Below the pieces are notes generated by a model. That model had not been told where the DNA came from. It did no database searches and saw nothing but the letters and a program-made list of their open reading frames with translations. Positions 1 through 7,410 of a DNA stretch of 12,666 nt are shown here, piece after piece. The first letter of the stretch is position 1. Each line of letters opens with the position of its first letter. Source of the DNA: an uncultured Eubacteriales bacterium (GTDB lineage Bacteria; Bacillota; Clostridia; Lachnospirales; Lachnospiraceae); the NCBI GenBank assembly GCA_900313855.1, contig OMSZ01000001.1:1-12666 (forward strand). Reading direction: 5' to 3'. The translations under genes and the position numbers were made by a program.

Positions 1-241
1 AAAAAAGATAAGCTATATAATTATCGTTAACAAATGTCTGCAGATTGGCATTATTGAAAAGATAAGCAAGCCCCTGCTGCTTGATCCCAAACTGCATAGC
101 CGCGTAAAAAAGCGCTCCTGCTATAAATAATATTATTATACCCTTACGCTCCTCTTTATTCTTAATAATAAGTCCAAACCAGATTATCAGAGGAATAATT
201 ATACTTACCAAAATGCAACCTACTAAAGCGGCAATGATCAT
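1..241 (-). CDS. Membrane protein, N-terminal part; possibly a YhfC-family intramembrane protease
   Basis: This gene runs off the left edge of the window, so only about 80 N-terminal residues are visible. It starts at ATG 241 with GGGAGG eight bases upstream. Residues 1-26 form a hydrophobic segment (IIAALVGCILVSIIIPLIIW), followed by a short charged cytosolic turn (KNKEERKG) and a second hydrophobic segment containing FIAGALFYAAMQ, then a polar loop (NNANLQTFVNDN) and the start of a third hydrophobic stretch. An N-out helix, a short basic turn and a GA-F-F-type second helix resemble the start of YhfC-type putative glutamic intramembrane proteases, but the catalytic region lies outside the window. 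The family call is therefore inference; a polytopic membrane protein is what the sequence shows. It follows the small helical gene by 25 bases and is probably co-transcribed with it. Confidence 0.55.
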   Translation of the reverse strand, partial: MIIAALVGCILVSIIIPLIIWFGLIIKNKEERKGIIILFIAGALFYAAMQFGIKQQGLAYLFNNANLQTFVNDNYIAYLF

Positions 242-266
242 TTTCCAAACCTCCCACTATAGACTC

Positions 267-488
267 TCAATGATGATAGTTGGCAAGCCTTGCCGTATAA
301 TCATCTGCAATGGTTTTATATTTCTTATAATCCTTTTCCTTTAAAGTACCATTCTGAAGGTACTCGTCCAAAGTCTGATGAAGCTTCTTAAGAGCATCAT
401 GCGCCAAATCCTTATAATTATTCTCCAGATTGATCTTCATCTCGTTTAACAGACCGTCAAGCTCTAACTTAACACTTCTCTTAATCAT
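267..488 (-). CDS. Small charged helical protein, function unknown (73 aa)
   Basis: I do not recognise a characterised family. The ATG at 488 (MIKRSVKLELDGLL) is preferred because AAGGAGAGG sits about eight bases upstream of it. An in-frame start eight codons earlier would lie across that ribosome binding site. The product is about 73 residues, with no membrane segment and no cysteines. It is rich in Lys, Asp, Glu and Leu, with long predicted helices (LNEMKINLENNYKDLAHDAL, then LKEKDYKKYKTIADDYTARL) and a C-terminal His pair. The pattern suits a small cytosolic helical-hairpin or coiled-coil protein. It is the first gene after a divergent intergenic region and is followed by a membrane protein gene 25 bases downstream. 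Its long leader can be drawn as a three-way junction (528-600). Confidence 0.75.
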   Translation of the reverse strand: MIKRSVKLELDGLLNEMKINLENNYKDLAHDALKKLHQTLDEYLQNGTLKEKDYKKYKTIADDYTARLANYHH

Positions 489-527
489 ATAACAGCCTCT
501 CCTTTTCCACACTCTGTAAAGATCCCC

Positions 528-600
528 GTTACCAAGCCTGTGTTAATCTTCTTATCACAGCTTAGACTATTCCAAAACCTTTGTAGCTTAAAAGGGTAAC
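528..600 (-). ncRNA. Candidate structured leader RNA (three-way junction) of the small helical gene
   Basis: On the minus strand three helices can be drawn by eye. P1 is GTTACC (600-595) with GGTAAC (533-528). P2 is CCTTT (595-591) with AAAGG (582-578), sharing one base with P1. P3 is AAGCTGTG (563-556) with CACAGGCTT (542-534), carrying a single bulged G. It lies between a possible promoter (-10 at 620-625) and the ribosome binding site of the gene starting at 488. I could not match it to any riboswitch consensus I know. It may be chance folding. Confidence 0.3.
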
Positions 601-619
601 CTTATATTTTATTCATCAT

Positions 620-648
620 ATTATAAATATATAACCCGATTAACTAAA
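620..648 (-). promoter_or_regulatory. Possible promoter of the small helical gene
   Basis: A perfect TATAAT -10 (620-625 on the minus strand) lies 17 bases from TTTAGT (643-648), which matches the -35 consensus at only three of six positions. The predicted start near 613 would give a leader of about 125 bases. Confidence 0.4.
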
Positions 649-660
649 CAATTATCACCG

Positions 661-701
661 GCTGCTATGTGTCTTATCATCAGCAGCTTGTCTGTTATAC
701 T
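661..701 (+). promoter_or_regulatory. Extended -10 promoter of the subtilase gene with an upstream inverted repeat
   Basis: TGTTATACT (693-701) is an extended -10 element. No good -35 is visible at the expected distance, which is common with extended -10 promoters. An inverted repeat GCTGCT (661-666) / AGCAGC (682-687) covers the -35 region and could be a regulator site. The promoter lies about 40 bases before the chosen start codon at 745. Confidence 0.45.
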
Positions 702-744
702 ATAAACATATTTCCCTAATTTGTAAAGAGCCGAGGTGTCTGTT

Positions 745-1596
745 ATGTCTTTCCCTGCCAAAATACCGGTACAAATTTCGAATGCTGCAGTTTTTCACGA
801 GCAGGGAATAACAGGCAAAGAAATAACTATCGCTGTTATGGATTCAGGGCTTGCTCCTCACAAAGAGATTGCCTTAAACCGCATACTAACATTTAAGGAC
901 TTTATATCCGACCGCAACTTCATTTATGACGATTATTCACACGGCACTCATGTAACCGGTATAGCCGCTGCAAAAAACATCGGCATTGCGCCGGACTGCA
1001 AACTAGTTATATTAAAGGTATTAGACCATCAGGGCAACAGTGAGACCGACCTTTTCATTCAGGCGATCAAATGGATCCTTAGCCATCACAGGATCTATAA
1101 CATCCGTATCGTAAACATATCGATCGGAGGAAACAGTTTAGAACTTCAAAACGAAAACAACAGATTGAATGTATGGATCAAAAAGCTGTGGGAAAACGGG
1201 ATAATAGTATGCTGTTCCGCCGGTAATAACGGTCCGGCTCCGGGTTCTATCTCCGCGCCCGGAAACTGTCGCGAGGTAATAACCGTCGGCTCATATGACG
1301 GACGTCATTTTTCATCTGCCGGTCCTAGATCTTCGTATATAACCAAGCCTGAGCTTGTCGCACCCGGCTATCATATCCTAAGCTTAAAGCCCGATGACGG
1401 CTATTCCATCAAAAGCGGAACATCTATGTCCGTACCGTTTATCAGTGGCTACTGTGCTCTGCTTTTACAGATAAGACCTCACTATTCCAACAACGAAGTA
1501 AAAATGCGCCTTATGGACTCCGCCTATAATGTTCCCTACCTTCCCTACAATATGCAGGGCGCAGGGATAGTCAGTCTCAATAAACTTCTTGGTTAA
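745..1596 (+). CDS. Intracellular-type subtilisin-like serine protease (peptidase S8), 283 aa
   Basis: This is a subtilase, a serine endopeptidase. The triad is complete: Asp33 in AVMDSGLAP, His66 in SHGTHVTG, Ser227 in SGTSMSVPFISG, with the oxyanion Asn161 in SAGNNGP. The spacing is close to that of mature subtilisin. The protein has no signal peptide, no inhibitory propeptide and no C-terminal extension; the catalytic fold begins within about 15 residues of the start. It should therefore act in the cytoplasm, like Bacillus intracellular subtilisins (inference). ATG 745 is preferred over the in-frame GTG at 736 because GAGG sits eight bases before the ATG. In the usual FSSRGP motif the Arg is replaced, giving FSSAGPRS. 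The gene stands alone on the plus strand, divergent from the small helical gene and convergent with the helicase, with a 38-base gap and no clear terminator. Confidence 0.93.
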   Translation: MSFPAKIPVQISNAAVFHEQGITGKEITIAVMDSGLAPHKEIALNRILTFKDFISDRNFIYDDYSHGTHVTGIAAAKNIGIAPDCKLVILKVLDHQGNSETDLFIQAIKWILSHHRIYNIRIVNISIGGNSLELQNENNRLNVWIKKLWENGIIVCCSAGNNGPAPGSISAPGNCREVITVGSYDGRHFSSAGPRSSYITKPELVAPGYHILSLKPDDGYSIKSGTSMSVPFISGYCALLLQIRPHYSNNEVKMRLMDSAYNVPYLPYNMQGAGIVSLNKLLG

Positions 1597-1634
1597 AAAT
1601 CCAAGCATCCTTATGAGCACTTCACCGTGATCTT

Positions 1635-3533
1635 TTAGCTTTTTTGATCTACAATCTCTGATATAAACCTTGACGGCTCCAACACCCTGTTATAATACTC
1701 CTTTACCTCATATATGTGTAAATGATGTCTTGCTCTTGTCATTGCAACATAGAACATTCTGCGCTCTTCCTCGATCTCCTCAGGCAGAGCTGCTTTTTTA
1801 TATGGCGTAAGCTCCTCATTAGCCTCCGGAATAAAAACCGCATCATACTCAAGACCCTTAGCGCTATGCATAGTAGTTACAGCAACTCCTTCTCTGTTTT
1901 CCTGCTTGAACCTGCTGCTGTACTCCTCTAATATCCTTCGGTACTCTTCTATACCCATGAACCATTCCTCGAAAGTGTTATACGGCTTTGAAAGCTCGGC
2001 TATTTCATCCAGCACCTCATAAAGCTCCTCAACATTTAGATGCCGATATTTCGCATAATCTTCTATATAGTCATTATAGCCTATGGCTTTTCTTATAAAA
2101 TTAACCGCAGCATAAGGTTTTAACGATGCAAGGGTTTTAAGATCATATTTTAATTTCAAAAGATTATCAAGTGCCCAATCCTTTCCCTCATAACGCTTAA
2201 TCATCATATCAAAAGAGAATTCCTTTTCAAGCATTAAATCCCTTGAAATATACCGGTTTGGTCTGTTGATGATTCTCAAAAACAGTGCCCTGTCGCGCAT
2301 GCCCTTAGCCGCTCTTATATAATCAAATAGATTTTTTGCGATAAAATGATCATATATACAGGGAACCCTGTCCCTGGTATAAAAAGGAATATTGTAATCA
2401 ATAAACTGCTTAACCAGATTACCCGCCTGGGCGTTGGTTCTATATATAACACACATTTCCGTGTATGGTATTCCCTCATTATAATAATTTTTTATCGAAT
2501 CAATTATATGAATATTCTCTTCTTTTCTGTTATTCATATGATGTACTTTGATCGGTTCCTCGTATTGATGAATGCTTTTTAACTTCTTTGCATACCTTGC
2601 GCTGTTATGCTCGATCAGTCTTCTTGAGCCTTCAACGATATTTCTGCTGCATCTGTAATTAATGTCAAGAAAAGTCATTTTAATATCAGGATAATCATTT
2701 TTAAGATTGAGCATTATCTCAGGCTTTGCTCCACGAAATCCGTAGATACTCTGGTCATCATCACCCACAATAAAAAGGTTATTATCAGGTGCGGCCAAAA
2801 GCTTCGTTATCTTATACTGAAGCATATTGATATCCTGAAACTCATCAACTAATATATAGCGATATCTCTTCTGAAGACTTTCAAGAATATCAGGTCTTTG
2901 TGTAAGAAGTTCATAGCAGTAGACCATCATATCGTCAAAATCAAGCTTACCCCTGCTCCTTACCACTTCCTGATACTCCCTGTAAATATCACGAAAAACC
3001 TCCTCGCCCAATGTATTGGAGTAATAATGCTCTAAAGGTATCATTTCCCCCTTCATTAGTCCTATTTCCCTTATAGTATCTGAAACAACATCATCTTCGT
3101 CATCAAACTCTATATCTCTCTTATGAATAAGCTCTTTGATCAGCTTGTATTTTTCATCCTCTGAAAAAATGTTGCTGCTGTCGTAACCGTAAGCAACCTT
3201 TAGTATATAAAAAAATACAGAGTGAAATGTTCCAAAGGTCGGTTTATCCTTATATGTTTTTGTTCCTACACTACTTTGTGAAGCTTCTTTATCTTCCTTT
3301 GTCTCCATATTACCAACGTTTAGCAATCTGTATCTTTCCTGCATTTCCATTGCCGCCGCCCTTGTAAATGTGATCACAAGTATATTGGCGGGATTGATCA
3401 TAGCTTCTTCAATAAGATATTTGATCCTATGTACGATTGCTGTTGTCTTTCCCGAACCCGGACCCGATAGTGCCAACATAGGACCGTTAATATGATGTAT
3501 AGCTTCAAGCTGTCCTTTATTAAAATCCGGCAT
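1635..3533 (-). CDS. UvrD/PcrA-like superfamily 1A DNA helicase, compact form (632 aa)
   Basis: This is an ATP-dependent 3'-5' DNA helicase of the UvrD/Rep/PcrA group, a family that acts in repair and in removing obstacles to replication. All core motifs are present: Q motif FNKGQLEAI (4-12), Walker A GPGSGKTT (24-31), motif Ia ITFTRAAAMEM (54-64), GTFHS (101-105), Walker B VDEFQD (229-234), motif III GDDDQSIYGFRGA (257-269), motif V TTMHSAKGLEYD (553-564) and motif VI RRMFYVAMTRAR (591-602). It is about 100 residues shorter than PcrA and lacks the usual basic C-terminal extension. A polar insert of about 20 residues lies before GTFHS. It is probably not the housekeeping pcrA but a shorter clostridial paralogue (inference). 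GGAGAA lies a few bases before the start. The gltX terminator lies upstream, so it is probably transcribed separately. Confidence 0.92.
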   Translation of the reverse strand: MPDFNKGQLEAIHHINGPMLALSGPGSGKTTAIVHRIKYLIEEAMINPANILVITFTRAAAMEMQERYRLLNVGNMETKEDKEASQSSVGTKTYKDKPTFGTFHSVFFYILKVAYGYDSSNIFSEDEKYKLIKELIHKRDIEFDDEDDVVSDTIREIGLMKGEMIPLEHYYSNTLGEEVFRDIYREYQEVVRSRGKLDFDDMMVYCYELLTQRPDILESLQKRYRYILVDEFQDINMLQYKITKLLAAPDNNLFIVGDDDQSIYGFRGAKPEIMLNLKNDYPDIKMTFLDINYRCSRNIVEGSRRLIEHNSARYAKKLKSIHQYEEPIKVHHMNNRKEENIHIIDSIKNYYNEGIPYTEMCVIYRTNAQAGNLVKQFIDYNIPFYTRDRVPCIYDHFIAKNLFDYIRAAKGMRDRALFLRIINRPNRYISRDLMLEKEFSFDMMIKRYEGKDWALDNLLKLKYDLKTLASLKPYAAVNFIRKAIGYNDYIEDYAKYRHLNVEELYEVLDEIAELSKPYNTFEEWFMGIEEYRRILEEYSSRFKQENREGVAVTTMHSAKGLEYDAVFIPEANEELTPYKKAALPEEIEEERRMFYVAMTRARHHLHIYEVKEYYNRVLEPSRFISEIVDQKS

Positions 3534-3617
3534 ATTCTTCTCCTATAAAACAGTTTTGTTTGTGAAACTCTCGCACTGGCTTTTTTCTTTGCAAAAAAAC
3601 AAAGTTTCCTGTATAGT

Positions 3618-3650
3618 AAAAAACACGCCACCTGTATATAACAGATGGCG
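3618..3650 (-). terminator. Intrinsic terminator of the SEC-C/gltX operon
   Basis: On the minus strand a 10-bp stem CGCCATCTGT / ACAGGTGGCG (one G-U pair) with a five-base loop TATAT is followed by TG and six T residues. It sits 35 bases after the gltX stop codon, which is the expected place for the end of the operon. Confidence 0.9.
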
Positions 3651-3685
3651 AATGAACTCACGACTTAAGTTAAAACAAAACTTCA

Positions 3686-5143
3686 TCATGCGTTACCAAG
3701 CTTTTCAATTCCAATCTCAATTCTTCTAAGAGATTCCTCCTTACCGAGTATATCCATTATCTCAAATGCACCACCAGGTGTCATCTGCTTTCCGGATACA
3801 GCGGTACGAACAGGCCACAGACCCGTTCCGTTCTTAATTCCTTTATCGGCAATATATTTCATAAGCGTATCATGAAGATTATCAAGTGACCAGTCATCAA
3901 CGCCCTTTAATATCTCGTATTCTTCTTTAAGGATCTCTAAAGAATTCTCACTGTTAGTCTTCATTTTCTTATGAGTATAGAGCTCAATATCGTAATCAGG
4001 AAGCTCTTCAAAGAAATCAATATGCTCCTTAATATCAGGGAACACCTCAATTCTGGTCTTTACAAGCTCTAAAATCTCATCAATCTTGACATCTTTTGTA
4101 ATAACTTCCTTAACATACGGCATTGCCATCTCTTTGAATCTGTCAAAGTCCATATTTTTGATATACTCACCGTTCATCCAGCGAAGCTTTACCATATCAA
4201 ACACCGCGGGAGACTTTGATATATGCTTGTAATTAAATGCCTTAACAAGCTCATCAAGCGTGAATATCTCCTGATTATCCTCAGGACTCCAGCCAAGAAG
4301 TGCAACGAAATTAACTATTGCTTCAGTAACAAAGCCCTGCTCTAAAAGATCCTCATAAGATGAATGTCCGCTTCTTTTTGAAAGCTTCTCATGATTCTCA
4401 TTAGTGATCGTAGGACAGTGAATATATACAGGAACCTCCCAGCCAAATGCCTGATAGAGTCTGTTATACTTAGGTGATGAAGACAGATACTCCTGTCCTC
4501 TTACAACATGTGTGATCCCCATAAGATGGTCATCAACAACATTGGCAAAATTGTAAGTCGGAAATCCGTCCGATTTGATAAGTATCATATCATCAAGCTC
4601 GTTATTAGGAACCGTGATCGTTCCATAAAGCTCGTCTTCAAAGCTTGTCTCACCCTCAAGCGGTACGTTCTGTCTTATAACATAAGGCTTTCCGGCAGCA
4701 AGATTAGCTTCTATCTCTTCCTTTGACAGATTAAGACAATGCTTGTCATATCTTCTTATCGTCTTGCCATCAACAACCTCTTCCTTAAGATTGTCAAGTC
4801 TCTCTTTGTCACAGAAACAATAATAAGCCTCTCCCTTTTCGATCAGCTTCTTGGCATATTCAAGATATATACCCTGCTTCTGTCTCTCACTCTGAACATA
4901 AGGACCTACACCGCCATCCTTATCAGGACCCTCATCATGAATAAGACCGGTACCCTCCATAGTACGATAAATGATGTCAACCGCACCTTCCACATATCTC
5001 TCCTGGTCCGTATCTTCAATTCTAAGTATGAAATCTCCATTCTCATGCTTGGCTACCAGATAAGCATATAATGCGGTACGAAGGTTACCTACATGCATAC
5101 GTCCCGTAGGACTTGGAGCAAATCTTGTTCTTATCTTACTCAT
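3686..5143 (-). CDS. gltX: Glutamate--tRNA ligase (GluRS), 485 aa
   Basis: This enzyme attaches glutamate to tRNA-Glu in the cytoplasm using ATP. It is a class I synthetase: the HIGH-type signature appears as [10 protein letters not shown] (11-20) and the KMSKS-type signature as KLSKR (253-257), followed by the C-terminal helical anticodon-binding region ([14 protein letters not shown] region seen as [10 protein letters not shown]). CFC at 109-111 and HC at 135-136 lie where some GluRS proteins bind zinc. The length of 485 residues is normal. In bacteria that lack GlnRS, GluRS also charges tRNA-Gln for later amidation; that is likely in Clostridia but cannot be shown here. AAAGGAGA lies eight bases before ATG 5143 and overlaps the stop codon region of the SEC-C gene, which ends 14 bases upstream, so the two are almost certainly co-transcribed from the promoter at 5720-5748. 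A terminator follows. Confidence 0.97.
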   Translation of the reverse strand: MSKIRTRFAPSPTGRMHVGNLRTALYAYLVAKHENGDFILRIEDTDQERYVEGAVDIIYRTMEGTGLIHDEGPDKDGGVGPYVQSERQKQGIYLEYAKKLIEKGEAYYCFCDKERLDNLKEEVVDGKTIRRYDKHCLNLSKEEIEANLAAGKPYVIRQNVPLEGETSFEDELYGTITVPNNELDDMILIKSDGFPTYNFANVVDDHLMGITHVVRGQEYLSSSPKYNRLYQAFGWEVPVYIHCPTITNENHEKLSKRSGHSSYEDLLEQGFVTEAIVNFVALLGWSPEDNQEIFTLDELVKAFNYKHISKSPAVFDMVKLRWMNGEYIKNMDFDRFKEMAMPYVKEVITKDVKIDEILELVKTRIEVFPDIKEHIDFFEELPDYDIELYTHKKMKTNSENSLEILKEEYEILKGVDDWSLDNLHDTLMKYIADKGIKNGTGLWPVRTAVSGKQMTPGGAFEIMDILGKEESLRRIEIGIEKLGNA

Positions 5144-5157
5144 TTAATAATTCTCCT

Positions 5158-5661
5158 TTAGTTGCGTCCGCAGCACTGCTTATATTTCTTACCGCTTCCA
5201 CAAGGACATGGATCATTTCTGCCAACCTTAGGCGGCTTAACAACTGTCTTAGAAGACTTCTGGATCTTGTATAACTCTTTTCTTCTCTCTTCTGTAAGAA
5301 GCGGCTCCCACTCCTCTAAGGTATAGAGCCATTCAGCATTACAATCCACCATATTCATATAGAGCTTTTCAAGATCGAAATCAAGAGAAACCTTTGTGTC
5401 CTCTTCAAGCTCATCAAGATTGTTAGATGTCTTTAAGCTGTCATCAATACCATCTAAAAATCCTACCATCAATTCAATAGTTGTATCATATTTTTCAGCA
5501 AGCTCTTTAACTGTTCCTTCAACAACCTCATCCGGGTTTGAAAGAAGCTGCTTATAAATTCCCTGTTCTACACCAAAATAGTTAAGCCAGAACTGTTTTC
5601 CCTCCGGTGTTCTGTCATCAAATGAATACGCGTGATCACGCCAATCCTTAAGTAATCCCAT
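5158..5661 (-). CDS. SEC-C motif (zinc-binding) protein, 167 aa, function unknown
   Basis: The C-terminus carries a classic SEC-C motif, [19 protein letters not shown], with Cys152, 154, 163 and 164 as the likely zinc ligands. The same motif ends SecA and many unrelated proteins. The rest is an acidic helical domain ([35 protein letters not shown]) with no catalytic motif that I recognise. The start is placed at ATG 5661. An in-frame start at 5778 exists, but a near-consensus promoter (5720-5748) lies inside that extension, and the extra 39 residues do not look like part of the domain. AAAAGGA lies about 11 bases before the chosen start, a rather long spacing. The gene heads an operon with gltX, 14 bases downstream. 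The link to translation or protein quality control is inference from context only. Confidence 0.85.
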   Translation of the reverse strand: MGLLKDWRDHAYSFDDRTPEGKQFWLNYFGVEQGIYKQLLSNPDEVVEGTVKELAEKYDTTIELMVGFLDGIDDSLKTSNNLDELEEDTKVSLDFDLEKLYMNMVDCNAEWLYTLEEWEPLLTEERRKELYKIQKSSKTVVKPPKVGRNDPCPCGSGKKYKQCCGRN

Positions 5662-5719
5662 TTGTCTTACCATCCTTTTTGTATTTCTAATGTTCTCAAA
5701 AAAATGTGTAACCTGATTG

Positions 5720-5748
5720 ATTATATCAGAACATAGTGCATTTTTCAA
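5720..5748 (-). promoter_or_regulatory. Sigma-A promoter of the SEC-C/gltX operon
   Basis: On the minus strand TTGAAA (5743-5748), exactly 17 bases, then TATAAT (5720-5725), with TGA in front of the -10 forming an extended -10 element. This is one of the best promoters in the window. Transcription should start near 5713, giving a leader of about 50 bases before ATG 5661. Confidence 0.85.
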
Positions 5749-5764
5749 GTCATGAAAATGCACT
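5735..5764. repeat. Perfect 10-bp inverted repeat overlapping the SEC-C/gltX -35 element
   Basis: AGTGCATTTT (5735-5744) and AAAATGCACT (5755-5764) are perfect inverted copies separated by ten bases. The repeat covers part of the -35 hexamer and most of the spacer of the downstream promoter, and begins 10 bases after the stop codon of the membrane protein gene. It could be an operator, or a 3' hairpin of the upstream transcript. There is no T-run after it on the minus strand, so it is not a standard terminator. Confidence 0.6.
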
Positions 5765-5774
5765 AAAAAAGTAA

Positions 5775-6032
5775 TCATTCTTCATCCGATATATCATTAT
5801 CTGTGTTGACAACTTCGTTGACATCTTCTTTGGTATCTTCCCCGTATATAAGCCTTGTAAACCACATAAATACCCACAGTACTACAGGTACTACGATCAT
5901 CAAAAATAACATGCCAAAGAAATATGGACTTCCCGTAACGGCACAGATTATCGTAGCTATAATTAATCCGATTATAACAACAACTGTTAATATGGCAGTA
6001 ATCCTTCTAATCTTCTGCAAACTTAAAAACAC
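5775..6032 (-). CDS. Small two-helix membrane protein, function unknown (about 81-85 aa)
   Basis: The product has two hydrophobic segments: [20 protein letters not shown], then, after a short GSPYFFG turn, [17 protein letters not shown]. An acidic C-terminal tail follows ([20 protein letters not shown]). Both helices are near the N-terminus, so the tail of about 25 residues is probably cytosolic if the N-terminus is inside. The start is uncertain: GTG 6032 has GGAAGG only two bases upstream, whereas TTG 6020 gives a more natural N-terminus (MQKIRRI) but a long spacing. It lies 26 bases after rarA and is probably co-transcribed with the receiver gene and rarA. No known domain is recognised; small two-helix membrane proteins of this shape are common in Lachnospiraceae as hypothetical genes. 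Confidence 0.75.
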   Translation of the reverse strand: MFLSLQKIRRITAILTVVVIIGLIIATIICAVTGSPYFFGMLFLMIVVPVVLWVFMWFTRLIYGEDTKEDVNEVVNTDNDISDEE

Positions 6033-6058
6033 ACCCTTCCGATCTTATATTATTTCAA

Positions 6059-7384
6059 TCAATTATCTCTATTCTTTAAAGTATCAAGCCTTTCCTTGAT
6101 GGTCTTTTCATATCCCTCATCGGACGGATCATAGAAAACCTCGTCCCTGATCTCATCAGGAAGATACTGCTGTTTCACATAATGTCCCGGAAAATCATGA
6201 GGATACAGATAACCCGTATGTCCAAGTTCAGCCGAGCCCTCATAATGTGCATCACGAAGATATAGGGGCACAAGTCCTGTATTTTTAGACCTGACTATAT
6301 TCTGTGCAGCAAAAATCGCATTGGTTATCGAATTCGACTTAGGCGCTGTCGCAACATAAGTTGCGGCATGTGCAAGAATAAGATTAGACTCCGGCATTCC
6401 AACACGTTCAACTGCCTGTGCGCATGCTGTTGCGACTACTATAGCATTAGGATCAGCCATACCCACATCCTCACAGGCGCATATCATAATTCTTCTTGCA
6501 ATAAATGTCACGCTTTCTCCGGCTTCTAACATTTTGGCAAGATAAAAGGTTGCAGCCTGCGGATCAGAGCCACGCATACTCTTTATAAATGCTGATATGG
6601 TATCATAATGATCGTCTCCATCCTTATCGTATTGATAAGCACGTCTCTGGATACATTCTTCCGCAATCTCTAATGTAATATGTATCTTACCATCCTCGTC
6701 AGAAGGCTTCGTTGTAAGAATTCCCAGTTCAACTGCATTTAATGCACTTCTTGCGTCTCCGTTGCACATATCAGCCAGAAATTCAAGTGCATCATCGGAA
6801 ATAACGGCATTATATGCTCCCATTCCCTTTTCCTTATCATAAACGGCTCGCTTTATCAGCTCTTCTATATCCTCCTTTGACAGAGGTTCCAACTTAAATA
6901 TATGCGATCTTGATAATAAAGCCTTATTGACCTCAAAATAAGGATTTTCAGTAGTTGCTCCTATAAGTATTATCGTTCCGTCCTCGACAAAAGGAAGCAG
7001 ATAGTCCTGCTGAGCTTTATTAAACCGGTGTATCTCGTCAATAAAAAGAATAGTTCTTTTCTGATACATACCGTAATTGTCCTTAGCCTGTCTTACGACC
7101 TCCTCCATATCCTTCTTACCCGAGGTTGTCGCATTGATAGCCTTAAAAACTGAACTTGTTGTATTGGCGATCACCATAGCAAGCGTAGTCTTTCCGGTAC
7201 CGGGAGGACCATAAAAAATCAGCGAACTGAGTTTGTCCGCTTCAATCATACGATATAATAATTTATCCTTCCCCATAATATGTTTTTGACCAACAACCTC
7301 AGAAAGCGTTGTTGGTCTTAATCTTTTCGCTAAAGGGGATTCCTTTTCCATATTAGTCTCTCTCATGTAATCAAACAGATCCAT
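6059..7384 (-). CDS. rarA: Replication-associated recombination protein A (RarA/MgsA, AAA+ ATPase), 441 aa
   Basis: RarA is a clamp-loader-like AAA+ ATPase, related to eukaryotic WRNIP1, that acts at stalled replication forks. Visible motifs are SPLAKRLRPTTLSEVVGQ at the N-terminus, Walker A GPPGTGKTT (59-67), Walker B ILFIDEIHRF (112-121), sensor 1 GATTENP (142-148) and the arginine finger in LLSRS (157-161), followed by the C-terminal tetramerisation region (YLAKMLEAGE, GHTGYLYPHDFPGHYV). Length is typical. The start is ATG 7384 (MDLFDYMRE), with AGAGG ten bases upstream; a TTG at 7405 is in frame but lies upstream of that site. It follows the receiver gene by 26 bases and precedes a small membrane protein gene by 26 bases, so the three form a likely operon. 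Confidence 0.96.
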   Translation of the reverse strand: MDLFDYMRETNMEKESPLAKRLRPTTLSEVVGQKHIMGKDKLLYRMIEADKLSSLIFYGPPGTGKTTLAMVIANTTSSVFKAINATTSGKKDMEEVVRQAKDNYGMYQKRTILFIDEIHRFNKAQQDYLLPFVEDGTIILIGATTENPYFEVNKALLSRSHIFKLEPLSKEDIEELIKRAVYDKEKGMGAYNAVISDDALEFLADMCNGDARSALNAVELGILTTKPSDEDGKIHITLEIAEECIQRRAYQYDKDGDDHYDTISAFIKSMRGSDPQAATFYLAKMLEAGESVTFIARRIMICACEDVGMADPNAIVVATACAQAVERVGMPESNLILAHAATYVATAPKSNSITNAIFAAQNIVRSKNTGLVPLYLRDAHYEGSAELGHTGYLYPHDFPGHYVKQQYLPDEIRDEVFYDPSDEGYEKTIKERLDTLKNRDN

Positions 7385-7410
7385 AAAAGAAATACCTCTT
7401 TTCAATAATT

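Noticed and set aside
1588..1605. CTTGG/CCAAG hairpin between the convergent subtilase and helicase genes
   Set aside because: The stem is only 5 bp and no T run follows on either strand, so I do not call it a terminator.
3583..3610. CTTTG/CAAAG repeat around an A-tract upstream of the helicase
   Set aside because: Short AT-rich arms around a homopolymer run; expected by chance in this composition, and no promoter could be placed with it.
3398..3661. Minus-strand frame overlapping the helicase start
   Set aside because: It overlaps the Walker A region of the helicase in another frame and runs into the gltX terminator; no ribosome binding site.
4508..5071. Two open frames on the plus strand inside gltX
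   Set aside because: They are antisense to an intact, conserved GluRS gene, have no ribosome binding site and give protein sequence with no recognisable pattern.
5662..5778. N-terminal extension of the SEC-C protein with ATGA overlap of the preceding stop codon
   Set aside because: The overlap looks like coupling, but a near-consensus promoter and palindrome lie inside the extension and the added residues do not resemble the domain.
5803..6099. Plus-strand frame opposite the small membrane protein gene
   Set aside because: Threonine/isoleucine-rich antisense translation of the two membrane helices, without start signals.
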